From the NCBI RefSeq assembly GCF_901000735.1, contig NC_081545.1:16375745-16439744 (forward strand): a DNA stretch of 64,000 bases, written 5' to 3'. Positions 11,620 to 22,640 of the stretch are shown here, one piece after another. The stretch is from Corylus avellana (lineage: Eukaryota; Streptophyta; Magnoliopsida; Fagales; Betulaceae). The position numbers and the translations under genes are program-made. Under the pieces are notes generated by a model, which worked only from the letters and a program-made list of their open reading frames with translations, ran no database searches and was not told the origin of the DNA. Within the stretch, counting starts at the first letter, position 1; every line of letters begins with the position of its first letter.

Positions 11620-12200
11620 AATTGGCAAGTTAGGAGCTAAAAACCCTAGATAAACCAATGGATTCTAACACAAAGTTCGGTAAAGATGGAGATGAAGATA
11701 CAGGCAGGTACAGCAAGACAAGCAGAAAAACTAATTTATCAGAAACAGACCATATATTACTTTTGCAGTTGGTGTGGTAAGTCATTTCATGCAAAACCCT
11801 AAATAACCAAATTGGGAGGCTGTATGTTACATGTTAAAGTATTTGAAAGGAGCCCCAGGTAAAGGAATAGTTTTTCAACCTTCTAAGAAATTGGAGGTTG
11901 TCAGAATTTCTGATGCAGATTGGAATGGAGATCATCTTCAGAAAAGTAGTCTATATCAGGTGTTTGTACTTTTGTTGGTGGGAATTCCTAATGTATAAAA
12001 GCAATAAGCAGAATGTGGTGGCAAGGTCTACCACTGAAGCTATAGGGCTAAGGCTAATAAATGTGATATGTTATGCCTATAATTGTTTCTAGAGAAATTG
12101 GGATTTTCTAGTAACAAGCCTATGAAGATGTTTTGGGATTTCTGCATAATAAGCCTATCAATACAAGAAGTCATTCCCCAAATACTACTTATCGAAAAAC
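11620..12200 (+). pseudogene. Ty1/copia polyprotein fragment (end of RT and RNase H)
   Basis: Translated on the plus strand with frameshifts: an LGAK...TP-D-NTKFGKDGDEDTGRY-like block near 11630-11710, ITFAVGVVSHFMQNP near 11755-11800, YLKGAPGKGIVFQPSKKLE near 11840-11900, DADWNGD near 11915 and NKQNVVARSTTEA near 12005, all landmarks of Copia RNase H. There is no LTR, integrase or start, and the fragment has several stops. It lies antisense in the TPT intron. Confidence 0.75.
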
Positions 12201-12504
12201 AGTACCCAAATACTATTAGTTTGAAGTAAACAACTACGTCTGAGCTATAGATACAATAAACATCTATTTCGTTAGATACAATAACACTAGAATCAGGAGC
12301 ACAAAGAAAAAAAGAAAAAAAGAAAATCCAATTAAGAAAGAGTTGTTTCTAGGTCATCCTAACAGCCACAAATACTGGAAATTCAAAACCAACCACCACT
12401 TAAAACCAATAGACATAAACACTAGCTTGGTTGGAAAAAAAGACAAAAACAAAATGAATAAACAGCTTTTACATAGCAAATTGACTATAAAATTAAGGTG
12501 AAAA
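12201..12504. other. intron 2 sequence before exon 2, nothing recognised
   Basis: AT-rich sequence between the Copia scrap and the donor site of exon 2. No signal seen. Confidence 0.4.
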
Positions 12505-12510
12505 TTTTAC

Positions 12511-12680
12511 CTCTCAAAAAATAATCCCTCCATGACATAACAACAGTAGGTTGGAACCTATGAGACCAAAACCATGTAATGGCCCTTGATAGAACAGCTT
12601 GCAATGTAAAATGGAAAGTGTTCATCAATAAAGGAGCTGGGAACTTTCCCAAATCTTCTCCTAACAGACTTTTGTTATAC
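12511..12680 (-). CDS. TPT-family transporter gene, coding exon 2
   Basis: 170-bp exon joined to exon 1 by a 111-bp intron (12681-12791; gtaagt...attag). It reads V-YNKSLLGEDLGKFPAPL, then a second hydrophobic helix around MNTFHFTLQAVLSRAITWFW, and ends SWRDYFLR plus one base. YNK and the following FPAPLLMN block are hallmark conserved positions of the At1g06470-type TPT proteins. The donor is gtaaaa (rc of 12505-12510). The exon is intact and both phases match the neighbouring exons exactly, which is the strongest argument that this is a real spliced gene rather than a chance reading frame. Confidence 0.88.
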
Positions 12681-12791
12681 CTAATCAAATGCGAACAAAA
12701 TTAGAATGAAAGAAAATTTTCATTGCATCAACAAGAAAATTAAATGAAGCATCATGCATTGAATTATGGACCGAGTAAACAAGGAACTTAC

Positions 12792-13312
12792 ACGGTTAAA
12801 AATAGACTGAAGGTGTACCATACAAGTATGAAAAACAATGTCTTCAACACATTGGCAACAGAAATAGGATCCTTGGAATATGGCACCATTGCTTCTTGAT
12901 TACCCTCTGACGTGGAGATATCAACACTGTTTGTATCCCTTGCAGACCCATTTTCAATATCGAAAGGCACATACTTCTCATTTTTATCTCCCCCAACATG
13001 AATAGAAACATCACCCATAGTATCACTACCATTCAAGTGCATAATTATCTCCTTAAATTTATGGTAGTTCTCCCTGTCCAAAAACCCGTTTCCTAGCTCC
13101 CCCTGTTGAAGCAAAGGCAACTCAAATTCAGAGTCCTCTTCTACACATTCATTTGTATTTCCTAACTGATGATCCAAATGGACTCTCCCATCTTCATCAC
13201 ACCAGCGCGAGAATGAGGGCTCTCTGCGAAGACCTGAACCTTGATTTCCACTCTGAGCGTAGTTGACTCCTGTGTATTCAACGTCTTCTCTATCCAAATC
13301 ACTCTCTACCAT
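12792..13312 (-). CDS. TPT-family (sugar phosphate/phosphate translocator-like) gene, coding exon 1
   Basis: First coding exon of a membrane transporter gene of the triose-phosphate/nucleotide-sugar transporter (TPT, PF03151) family, closest from memory to Arabidopsis At1g06470 (probable sugar phosphate/phosphate translocator). It encodes 173 codons plus two bases. Residues 1 to about 150 are a hydrophilic, acidic N-terminal tail with a REPSFSRWCDEDG stretch typical of this subfamily. The first membrane helix follows (VLKTLFFILVWYTFSLFLTV). The ATG at 13312 is the only in-frame start preceding the conserved tail. The exon ends in ...ACC GT before a consensus donor gtaagt (12786-12791), and phase 2 is completed by the first base of exon 2 to give LTVYNK. 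The family exchanges phosphorylated sugars or nucleotide sugars across Golgi or plastid membranes; the substrate of this clade is not known to me. The exon is intact, with no stops. The remaining exons beyond FATM lie outside the window. Confidence 0.88.
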
Positions 13313-13368
13313 CTCCTTTCTTATCCTAACTTAAAGCCATCTATATTCTTGGACACAACCCAACCTAC

Positions 13369-14271
13369 CCTACATTTGAACAACCACATAGCCAGTAAAT
13401 ACATTCAGTTACAACCAAATCAGACAACAGAACTATTTGACACAAGCAGATTGCAAACTAGCATATAGGCAGCATTTTGAGCATAGGAATCTTGGCTTGA
13501 TCTTAAGACTGCCAAATAGCCAGTCTGATACAATCAAATCACTCTGAAATCTCCAAAGCTACCTATTTCAGTAAAAACTTCCATAAAAAATAGCTAAATT
13601 TGCCAAATCTATATTCAACCAAAATCATAATGCTGAATTAGGTTGTACACAAACGATGCAGAAAGGAAGTTAAAAAAAAAAACACAGTAAGTGACATTGT
13701 TTTAGTTTCCTAAACAAATGAGAAAGAAAAAAAAATTATATATACATATACAAATTCAACGAACTACCCTACATTTCTTTGCTTGAGCTAATCTTTTGAG
13801 CTCTTTTTGTATCTCTCGACTTTATTTAAAAAAAAAAGTATAAATCGATCGCAGAATAAGAAACCAAAATTTGTCTTGATTCATTATTTTCCGGGGCTTT
13901 CTCCGGAACCAAACAGAGCATTGAACCTCACTTGAAAAAGAAAATGTTATACAGCTCGCGAAACAAAAACAAAAGCAACACGAAAAAAAAAACACAATCT
14001 GCAAGATTTTCCAGTCATTTCTTTGTTGAATTCAGATCAATTCAAAGACTCCAAAAAATGTTATCTAAATCAAAATCCAAAAAAGAAAAAAAGAAAAGAG
14101 AGCGAGAGAGAGAGAGAGAGAGAGAAAGTAGCTCAATCACAACCAAACAATGCATCACATTGATCCATGACACGATTCAAATTACGAAACTCGTAAACTT
14201 TCCCTCTCCCTAAACCAAATATTATAAAATAATGGTAAATGTTATTCTTAGAGCTGTAATGCGAGACTCAC
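13369..14271 (-). other. putative leader intron; otherwise non-coding
   Basis: Interval between the suggested leader donor at 14271 and a candidate acceptor near 13370. It is AT-rich, contains a (GA)n microsatellite at 14101-14127 and several A-runs, and has no frame with family resemblance. A leader intron is common in plant transporter genes, but here it rests on one strong donor only. Confidence 0.35.
14101..14127. repeat. (GA)n microsatellite
   Basis: GAGAGCGAGAGAGAGAGAGA run in the putative leader intron of the TPT gene. Confidence 0.85.
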
Positions 14272-14340
14272 CTGACCTGAAATCGTTGCAGAGATTGTTA
14301 GAGACAGAGAGAGAGGCGGATGGATGTATAAGAAATTCAG
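14272..14340 (-). other. probable 5' UTR exon of the TPT gene
   Basis: Reading the minus strand, CAGGTCAG is followed by gtgagt at 14266-14271, a near-perfect plant donor site, about 960 bp upstream of the ATG at 13312. The segment before it is short and rich in CT/GA as in many plant leaders. The matching acceptor in front of the ATG is not settled: an AG at 13370-13371 (atgtag) and two nearer AGs are candidates. The transcription start is not visible, so the upper limit is approximate. Confidence 0.45.
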
Positions 14341-14605
14341 ATCCGATCTGGGAAGGATAATAATTAGCAATGAATTGTTACTGTTGTATTTGTAAGGTAC
14401 CAAGTCAGCCAAGGCAACTTGGTCGTTTTTAGGTTCGGGTGCTATTATTGTCTGTTGTTATGGTTGCTCAATTCAACCGCGTCGCTTCTCTTTGCTTTGT
14501 CAAAACCAAAACGCTTTATGTCTTTTGCTTTTTCTCTTCTTTTTATTGGTTTTCTCTGTAGGAACCAAAGAGGTAGGAGGTTTGTCCGTAAATACCAAAC
14601 TTCTC

Positions 14606-14641
<36 letters not shown>

Positions 14642-15047
14642 AACTTCTTGTTTGATACACTCCAATTTTTTCTCTCTTTTTGCACTATTAATTTTATGGT
14701 GGAACTATAATTAATTACTCAAGATAGGTACAAGGAAACGTGGTTGTGGTTGTTATATTTCCATGTACCAATAGTTAAATTTATTGAAAAGAAAAAGGTA
14801 AAACGAGTCAACTCGATAAAATAAACTAAACTAAACGTAAATCCAAAGGAAACACTTTTTATTTGTTTATATCATTTACTTTTTGTGGGTGAGGAACACA
14901 TGACAGATCAACAACCACCGTACAGCTTATCAAATTACTTTACATAGTTATAACTTCAAAAATAAGCAAAGTTTCCATGCTATGCGAATATTAATTTCTA
15001 TGTTCTCTTCCTATGAGAAGAGCCGTCCATAATTGTTCCTCGTGCCA
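14341..15047. promoter_or_regulatory. upstream region of the TPT gene, with (TA)n tract
   Basis: About 700 bp between the putative leader exon and the first recognisable repeat. It contains a (TA) dinucleotide run at 14610-14639 that could act as, or hide, a TATA element for the minus-strand gene. No other motif can be assigned. Small open frames here are low-complexity and are not genes. Confidence 0.3.
14610..14639. repeat. (TA)n microsatellite
   Basis: About 15 TA dinucleotides upstream of the TPT gene. Confidence 0.9.
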
Positions 15048-15062
15048 TTTGCCTTTCAAGGC

Positions 15063-16927
15063 TGTTGGGTAATGGATTGGCCACTTTAAGCCCAACAAAC
15101 CTTTAGGCCGATCCAATATGCAAGCCCACTAAAGACAAGTCCATGCCAAGATATAGTTAGCCCAAACCGAGGGTATAATAGTGTTTCCATTGAGGGTACA
15201 ATGGTTCTTCGGCAAAGTGAGGGTACGCCCCAGTAGTACCAGATGTCTGCTACTTTTCAGAATAGTTTGTAGCACCCTCAACTTTTCTAGCTTATAAATA
15301 CCAACTCCCACCACCCCTTGAACCCATTCTTACGCCCCAGACTCTCTGAGAAACCTCTGTGTGAGTGATTTGTGAGTTTTCAATTTGAGAGAGAAGGAAG
15401 AAAGCTTAGTGTTCTTGCCACCTCCTGAGGTAAACCCTTGCCCCTTTTTATACTCTCAATGTTGTTCTTATTGCTTTTCCTAATATTATGAGTTTTCAAA
15501 AGATGTTATGTCAAAATTTTACTCATTTCCTTCCAAATCAAGAAATGTTTTCAAAAGAGTTTTAGAAGCTTTTTGATTCCTGGTATTGCATGTTGATGTG
15601 TTTTCTTTATGATGCATGTGTTTATTTAGTAGCCTAGAAGGACTTCTAGTAGCCTATAGATTTTATAGAAACCTTAAAACAAAGTTTGGAGCTTTTTACC
15701 GGATTGCCAAACTCACTAATCGGACGTACGCCCTCGAGCCCGTACATACAACCAAGAAACTAGGCATCTGCTCTTAAGCCTCACTCTCGTGTATTTTAGA
15801 ATCCAGCAACCCTTTTTGTTAGATAAGGCTTAGTACCATACTCGTAGCGATCCTCTAGTATTGCGTATAAGGATGTGTCGTATTTCGTTATAGCAAGATT
15901 TAGCAATGTCTAAGGATTCAAGGGAGCGTATGAGGTAAGTAAACACTTATGAACTATTTCCTTAAAAACGTGGGATATTTCAGTTGATTGACTACGAGTA
16001 TGATATGAGCATGTCTACATTTTGTAACTACTTGGTAACTGCTTTATTAACTAGATGTTAAAATGCATTGTATGACATGGTACACCGGTACGTATGGTAT
16101 AATGGTCATGGGCCTGCTATATAGACTTCATTTTATAGTCAAATGCGTGTGTTGTTATATGGGTTTTGGATCCAATGGTTTCGTGACCGGTGTAGCTATT
16201 CCCTAATGACAGGTCACTACAGGATGTAGATCATGAATGGTGTGGGCCATCCGAGGTCGGAGTCAGTCATGCCACTAGTGTTATGAATGGTAGTATACAA
16301 TGGTTGGGGCATCGGCATTGTATTACAAGTCCCTCGGGACAACGTCAACATTACTAAGAAAGGTAATATCTCGAGTAGACCATACATGAGAGTTATGACC
16401 TATAAAGCACTAATTTTTTTGCTTTAAAATACTTAGGCGATTGCCGCCGGGAGTACACCACTCTTTTATTAACCAAATAATCCTTTTATGGTGTATTAAC
16501 GGAGACAACACATCTTTTTAAATGGTTACTAAAACTACACGTGTATTTCTGCTTAAATTGACTAATGTCATATCTAATTGTGAGGTTTACTTAGTAAGTT
16601 GTTAGACTTATGCTGTTATTACGCTTTTAGGAAGTTTGACACTTGAACCCGGGACTGGCACGGTTGCCACTACGGACCTGGCTTAGAATCTTCATGTTGT
16701 TATCAGGTTTGTTTTACATTATTGCTAGTTGCTCCATGTCTTTAATTTCGAGGAATATACTTGTCCATTTGATGATTTAATAGTTTCTTGGATTTATTTC
16801 ACATTCCTATGCATTAACTCTGAAAATGCTTAGAGCGATAATTTCTCATTTAGCCACAAGTTGGATTAACTGAGGTAATTGCCAACAACCCTGTCAGTTA
16901 GCCAAGGCTAATTTTAGGGGCGTTACA
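15063..16927 (+). mobile_element. putative solo LTR or LTR-rich gypsy remnant
   Basis: Starts TGTTGGGTAATGG and ends GGGGCGTTACA, giving TG...CA ends. A promoter-like TATAAATA at 15294-15301 precedes a GAGAGAGAAGG leader-like stretch. Later text (GAACCCGGGACTGGCACGGT, then GGGGCGTTACA) resembles long chromovirus-type LTRs. There are no coding domains, no matching second LTR in the window and no 5-bp duplication, so the boundaries are tentative. Confidence 0.4.
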
Positions 16928-17440
16928 ACTAATGAATCGTGGGATACTCCCAACGTCCAAACAAGGTCCCACATTCAACAGAATGTGTTCCAGCTGTCAG
17001 CACAAAACCGAGCTACATGTGCCTAAGAACAAATCGGGAGCCCACGTCCAAGGCAAGCGTGGCCGAGCCACCCACTAACACACTCCACGATCTCAAAATC
17101 GTGGAGTAACCCATGATCCACTTCGCCAACATTGCGCACAGTGGATCCTCAGGAACGTGGGGCTGAGAATCGGGGGACACAACTGCTACTAGATGTCTAT
17201 AAAAAGGGAAGCTCCAATTCATTATTTGGTAATCACAAATCTCTCTTAAGCTTTTATTGCTTACTTGCTCTCTCTCTCAAATCAACTACTGACTTAGACA
17301 TCAGAGCTATCCCATGCCGACACACCCCGACAGCTCTTATCCTACTTTCTCACTTGTGCAAATCAATGTCTCCTCAGATTCCGTGCAAAGTCACTCCTTA
17401 GAAAACTGTCATCAACAAAGGTTAATTACGATTATGTCAT
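16928..17440 (+). mobile_element. LTR fragment with Tat-type R/U5 signature
   Basis: A TATA element (GTCTATAAAAAGGGAAGC, about 17196) is followed about 100 bp later by ACTGACTTAGACATCAGAG and CCGACACACCCCGACAG, matching the CTGACTTAGGCATCGGAG signature seen on the minus strand in the Tat-type LTR at 48442-49120. The 5' limit is unclear. Short open frames here are not genes. Confidence 0.45.
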
Positions 17441-17499
17441 TTTGGTATGCAAAATTGCTATTTTAGCATTTGTTAAGAATAAAAATAGAAGAAGATAGA

Positions 17500-18103
17500 G
17501 CAAGATGGATAAAAATTTGAGAAAAGTCAACATACTCCTTTCAAACTATCATCCAATTGATAATGTTTTTCTTAAACTTTCAATTATGACAATGTCTCTT
17601 CCAAACTACCAAAATATTGTCAATATTCCTCCCAATAACGAAACTACTCTTAGTAAAATAAGAACAAAAAATACTAAAACTTCTAGAAAAAACCGAAAAA
17701 AAAAATCTAAGGGGTTTCTAAATTAAAAATAAAAATAAAATCAAATAAAAAAAATCCTTTTTATAAGAAAAAGTTAAATTTTTTTGATTTTTTTTATAAA
17801 ATTAAAATTTGTCCTTTTTTTTAAAAAAAATTGTTTTATAATTTTTTTAAAATAAAATTTCCGTTTAAAAAAATAATTTTTTTTCGTATTTCAAAACAAA
17901 ATTTAAAAAAATATATAAATATTTTTTCAAATAATTTTTTTTTTTTTTTTTAATTTGTAGAGGTATTTTTGTCTTATTGAGAAATATATATGAGAATTTT
18001 TATATTTTTGCTAGCCTTGTGGGAGAAATTGACAATATTTTGGTAGTTTCGGGGGCCATGTTGTAATTGAAAGTTTGAGGGGACATTGTCAATTAAATGG
18101 TAG
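17500..18103. mobile_element. foldback MITE-like element, cut by an N gap
   Basis: The left arm (about 17510-17640: ...ATTGATAATG...CTTTCAATTATGACAATGTC...CTACCAAAATATTGTCAAT) is complementary to the right arm (18020-18103: ATTGACAATATTTTGGTAG... TTGAAAGTTTGAGGGGACAT). Between them is 370 bp of very AT-rich sequence. The right terminus falls into the gap at 18104, so the target duplication cannot be seen. Confidence 0.55.
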
Positions 18104-18203
18104 NNNNNNNNNNNNNNNNNNNNNNNNNNNNNNNNNNNNNNNNNNNNNNNNNNNNNNNNNNNNNNNNNNNNNNNNNNNNNNNNNNNNNNNNNNNNNNNNN
18201 NNN

Positions 18204-20036
18204 AGTGGAAATAGAAATAGCTAATACATCACGGGCTACCTCTGCGAGAATAGGATATTTGGGTGCATTAACCTTCCACCAAAGTAAGATATTAAAATCT
18301 TGGGTTGCTGCTTCATACCGATCAGACAAATATCGTTCCACCTCCGACTTACACTCCAAGTCGGTCTCTTCTTGGTGTTGGGAGAACACCTTCAAATATT
18401 TCACATCTTGATCTCCAAGTCTTCATCATCAACATTTGAAAAAGTAGGAATTTAACTTTGTATACCTACATCAGAGTTAGATAACCCATCCTCCCCATGA
18501 AACAAATTGAATTGATCCCACAAATGGTTTAAGAGGGCGTCCACACTATCATTGATAAATTTCGCCCAATCAACATCATTGCATCTTCTCAACCAAAATA
18601 CTAACCCATTCATCTTGTAACGTGGGTCAAGAACGAATGCCACATACAATAATAAGTTAATCCTCTCAATAGTCTCCCAATATTTATCATACTTTGTTTT
18701 CATACCAAAACTCATTGAACTAACGATAGGATTATCACTACAAATACCATCATTCAAAGTATTTTGAATAATACAAAGTTGAATGAATATATGAGTTGGA
18801 GGTGACATTTTTTGAACTAGAGAACTTCAATGTGGCATCATAAAAAGATTTCAAAAACCTCACAAATAGCCTAGCAGTTTCCCACTCAATAGAGCTAGGA
18901 GCAACAAAATACTTACCCTCATCCTCCTCAAGTAGGGCAAAAGCTTTTTCATATTTCTCAGTAGAGCTCAACATCAAGTACGTAGAATTCCATCTTGTTT
19001 GAACATCTAGACATACCATCTTCGTACATGTAATCTTTTCTAGCTCTATACATGATTTAAACTTTGACATTCTCGCCAGGGAGAACCTTACAAATTTCAC
19101 TGCATTCCTTATAATAGAAACACAAGCACCTAATTCTTTCAACCCTTCAGTTACAACAAGATTTAAAATATGAGCGGCACACCGCACGTAAAGAAATTCA
19201 CATCCCAAAATAGAATAAGGCTAGTTCTTCAACCTCCTTATCATAAACTTGGGCATCACATTATTGTTTGTAGCATTATCAATAGTAATTGTGAACAAAC
19301 TATTAATCCCCCACTCCATCATTGTACTCTCCACCAATTTTCCAAGATCATCACCTATATGACTTGAAATCATGCCAAATTTGATTATTTTCTTATGTAT
19401 TATCCAATCAAAATCTATGAAGGTAGCGGTAATAACCATGTAGTTCAAATTTTGAAGAGATGTCCATGTATTAGTAGTTATGCAAACCCTTTTACCGCTC
19501 AAAAAATTTTTCAACTTAAGTTTTTTTTCCTCATATAGTTTCATGCAATCTTTTTGTAGAGTATTGCGACTTGGTACAATGAACCTTGGTTAAATTCCAT
19601 TCATCAATTCTCTAAACCCATCACTTTCCACATGCCTAAAAGGCAACTCCTCTTTGATGAAATACCGCACAATCAAATTTCTTAAATAAATCGGATCATA
19701 CTTCACAAATCCTACTCCTTGATTGCCTTCTATTGTATTCTTAAGTGGCATTTGCAACAAAGTTTGTCCTTTGGGTATATTCGATTTTCTAAGCGGAGAG
19801 GTCGGACATCTAGTGGTAAGGTGGCTCATCATGCCTGAAGTACCATTTTTCCAGTGACACCCTAACACCTTATTGCAATATTTGCACATTGCCTTAGGGT
19901 TGTTCTTATCAACTGGTTCTATTTTTTTGAAGTGATCCATACAACAAACTGATTCACCGATGGTTTTCTGGATAGGTTCGTTTGTGATTGCAAGATATTT
20001 GTAGATGAAGTTGGATTGGTTCCAGAATTGTCGCAT
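18204..20036 (-). pseudogene. hAT transposase, zf-BED and dimerisation domains, broken
   Basis: Minus strand, in order: zf-BED finger near 19920-19800 (CKYCNKVLGCHWKNG...HLTTRCP), RNase H-like core with ITTNTWTSLQNLNYM near 19490, CAAHILNLVVTEGLKELG near 19175, DVQTRWNSTYLML near 19005, the DUF4413-like DKYWETIERINLLLY near 18690 and VLDPRYKMNGL near 18625, and the hAT C-terminal dimerisation domain (YLSDRYE, ILLWWKVNAPKYPILAEVAR) near 18340-18240. Two in-frame stops (near 19590 and 19221) and at least one frameshift (near 18775) inactivate it. The last part of the dimerisation domain is in the N gap. RICESLEEPER-like genes can be domesticated, but this copy is plainly dead. Confidence 0.8.
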
Positions 20037-20880
20037 TCCAATTGCATACTAGGACTATTTGTCTCCTCCATCTATTAAAAGTGTTTAGATGTTATACACT
20101 AAAGTGAACAATATTTATAAATATTACAACAATAAATATAAACTACCAACAATAAATACTACAATCAACCCAATAAACCCAACATCAGAATTCCATCAAA
20201 TATTGTATAGATAAACTACCAACAATAAATATATATGTATATAAATAATATATTTCTTTGTTTTCCATTTTTCCTAATCTCCAAACAGACTGTCTAAAAA
20301 TTTCAACTTAGCAAAATAATCGGCCAAAACTGCTCATCGTCCCACTCCCACCAAATCCGAAATTGTAGCACCCCAAATTAAACAAGCCCATCACAAATTT
20401 AATGAACATGCATGTAATGATGTAAATGAAGTAATGAACACTAAAATTAAAAAGTAGAGTAGATTAAATCGTATCCACTAAAACCAAGCAAAACAAAAAA
20501 AATTTCATAGATCAACAGAGAAAATATCAAAGAAACCCAGAAATAAAAAGACCTGGCTGCTAGTGCTCATTGCTCGGCTGACGCCTGACAGAGCGAGAGA
20601 TGGAGATGAAGCGAGAAAGGGAGGCGAAGCGAGAAACGGAGAAAGACTGAAAGAGAGAGGCCGAATGGGTGTGAGAAATGTTTGAAATGCAAAGGGGGAA
20701 ACAAGAAATGGAGAAGTGAAATGAAGAAGAGGACTAGAGCCTAGAGGAGAAAATCTAAAAATGGAGAAGAGTTGAAGAGGAGGGGCTAGAGCTTGGCGGG
20801 CGGCGGCGTGATGTGAGAAAAGAAAACTCAAAAAAGAAGATGAGGGGCTGGGACTTACTGACTTAGGGGAAAACGAGAAA
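20037..20880. other. hAT 5' region, non-coding
   Basis: Sequence between the broken transposase and the gap at 20881. It includes a GA-rich purine tract (20580-20780) that yields a long serine/proline-rich open frame on the other strand. That frame is compositional, not a gene. Confidence 0.4.
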
Positions 20881-21071
20881 NNNNNNNNNNNNNNNNNNNN
20901 NNNNNNNNNNNNNNNNNNNNNNNNNNNNNNNNNNNNNNNNNNNNNNNNNNNNNNNNNNNNNNNNNNNNNNNNNNNNNNNNGTTTTTTTTTTTTTTTTGCA
21001 ACCGAAATCGGAACCGGGTCCCCAGTTTCCTAGTCCCGGTTCAGGTTTCCCGGTAATTTTTGACACCCCTA

Positions 21072-21250
21072 CAAATTGGGTTATAAGAAGTCATGCAAAC
21101 TAACGTGTAAAAGTGACATGTGTCTTTTTAGCTATTAAAAAAGCATGTGAGGAGCACATGCTGGTAAAAAAAAATTGTGTTTCTCACATGTTAAGGACAC
21201 GTGTCATTTTTAGATGTTTTGTAGGAATTTCATACAACCCAATAGGGCGT
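21072..21250. mobile_element. short foldback MITE-like element
   Basis: The left CAAATTGGGTTATAAGAAGT...GTGACATGTGTC is inverted in the right GACACGTGTCATTTTT...ATTTCATACAACCCAATAG. It lies immediately next to the hAT terminus. Duplication is not identified. Confidence 0.45.
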
Positions 21251-21337
21251 TAAAGTATAAATTGGAATTGTAATTCCCTCATAGATTCATGGGTCATGGA
21301 AATGACNNNNNNNNNNNNNNNNNNNNNNNNNNNNNNN

Positions 21338-21815
21338 GCTATTATATTTCACCTTCTTTCATTTCCAATAAAGTTACTTTTTTTTCTTCTTCTAATTGAA
21401 TTTTCATTCCACTACCAAATGTAACCACTCTTTTGACAAATCCTTCTTCAACGAGCTCCATGTTTTCAAAGTTTCACGTAATACTATGAATGTGATGGTA
21501 GAGAAATAGGCGTCGAACAACATAAAACACATCCAAAAGGCACCATAAGGGAGTATTTTGGAATCATGATTTTGTAGGGCTAATATGGGTATTTAAAAGA
21601 AATTACAAAAAGCAAAGCATTTTGAAATGCAATTTAGAAAATGTATGTTTTAAAAACATGAAAATCGAGTGTTTTCTGGAAGCAAGCTAAGGGGTACTTA
21701 TTTGAAAAGACGCAATTTTGGTTATACTTTAGTTATCAAGATGCGGGAAGCAAAAAATTTCTAAGAATACCCACCCAAAATATGTTCCAACCTTTGTTTT
21801 TTCTTCTTTGTTCTT
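21338..21815. other. AT-rich sequence between two N gaps, nothing recognised
   Basis: No coding signal, terminus or repeat unit identified. Confidence 0.35.
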
Positions 21816-22094
21816 NNNNNNNNNNNNNNNNNNNNNNNNNNNNNNNNNNNNNNNNNNNNNNNNNNNNNNNNNNNNNNNNNNNNNNNNNNNNNNNNNNNNN
21901 NNNNNNNNNNNNNNNNNNNNNNATTTCACCTTATTTCGCAAAAACGGATATTAAAGCATGTAAAACTTAAAACTTTAGATAATGCTTCTCAAGCTAACAA
22001 TGTTTCTTCTTCCTCCACTCTTAACGACTCTCTTCTTCTTCTTCTTCTTCTTTTTTCTTTTCTCTAGAGGGTAATCCTATTTTTTTATATATAA

Positions 22095-22640
22095 AAAATA
22101 GGGAAAACTTCACAAAACCCCCCCTAAATTTTCACGTGTTTTGAAAGTACCCCCCAAAGTTCCAAAACTCTCAATCAAGGGTATTAAAATTTCAATTTCT
22201 TTCAATTATCTCATTTTGTTAGAATTTTCTGTTAAATATTGTCAAAATTCTCAAAATACCCCTATTTTTTATTATAAAGAAATAAAATAAAAAATTACAA
22301 AAATTCAGGCATTTATTTTTTTTAATAAGAAAAGATCTTTGCAATTTTTTTTATAATAATAATAAAAAAAAGGTATTTAGGGCATTTTGACAAAAATTAA
22401 TAGAAAATCCTAACAAAATGGGGTAATTGAAAGAAATTGANNNNNNNNNNNNNNNNNNNNNNNNNNNNNNNNNNNNNNNNNNNNNNNNNNNNNNNNNNNN
22501 NNNNNNNNNNNNNNNNNNNNNNNNNNNNNNNNNNNNNNNNNNNNNNNNNNNNNNNNNNNNNNNNNNNNNNNNNNNNNNNNNNNNNNNNNNNNNNNNNNNN
22601 NNNNNNNNCGATGGATAGATAGTCATTTTGAATATGTTTT
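22095..22640. mobile_element. foldback MITE in copy 1, interrupted by N gap
   Basis: Begins GGGAAAACTTCACAAAACCC; its right half is missing in the 168-N gap (22441-22608). Comparison with copy 2 shows the gap is sized about right (163 bp there). Confidence 0.55.

Larger units (their letters stand above)
18204..21071 (-). mobile_element. hAT transposon remnant (zf-BED / RICESLEEPER type)
   Basis: Covers a broken transposase (18204-20036) and a right terminus. On the minus strand the end at 21071 reads TAGGGGTGTCAAAAATTACC, a hAT-like TIR. The left end is lost in or beyond the N gap at 18104-18203, and another gap (20881-20980) lies in the leader. No 8-bp duplication could be paired. Confidence 0.6.

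Noticed and set aside
20505..20831. Serine/proline-rich 108-codon frame as a secreted or plastid protein
   Set aside because: GA-rich purine tract in the non-coding leader of a dead hAT element; compositional.
22021..22060. CTT repeats near 22021 and 26920 as regulatory elements
   Set aside because: Simple microsatellites that differ in length between the duplicated copies.
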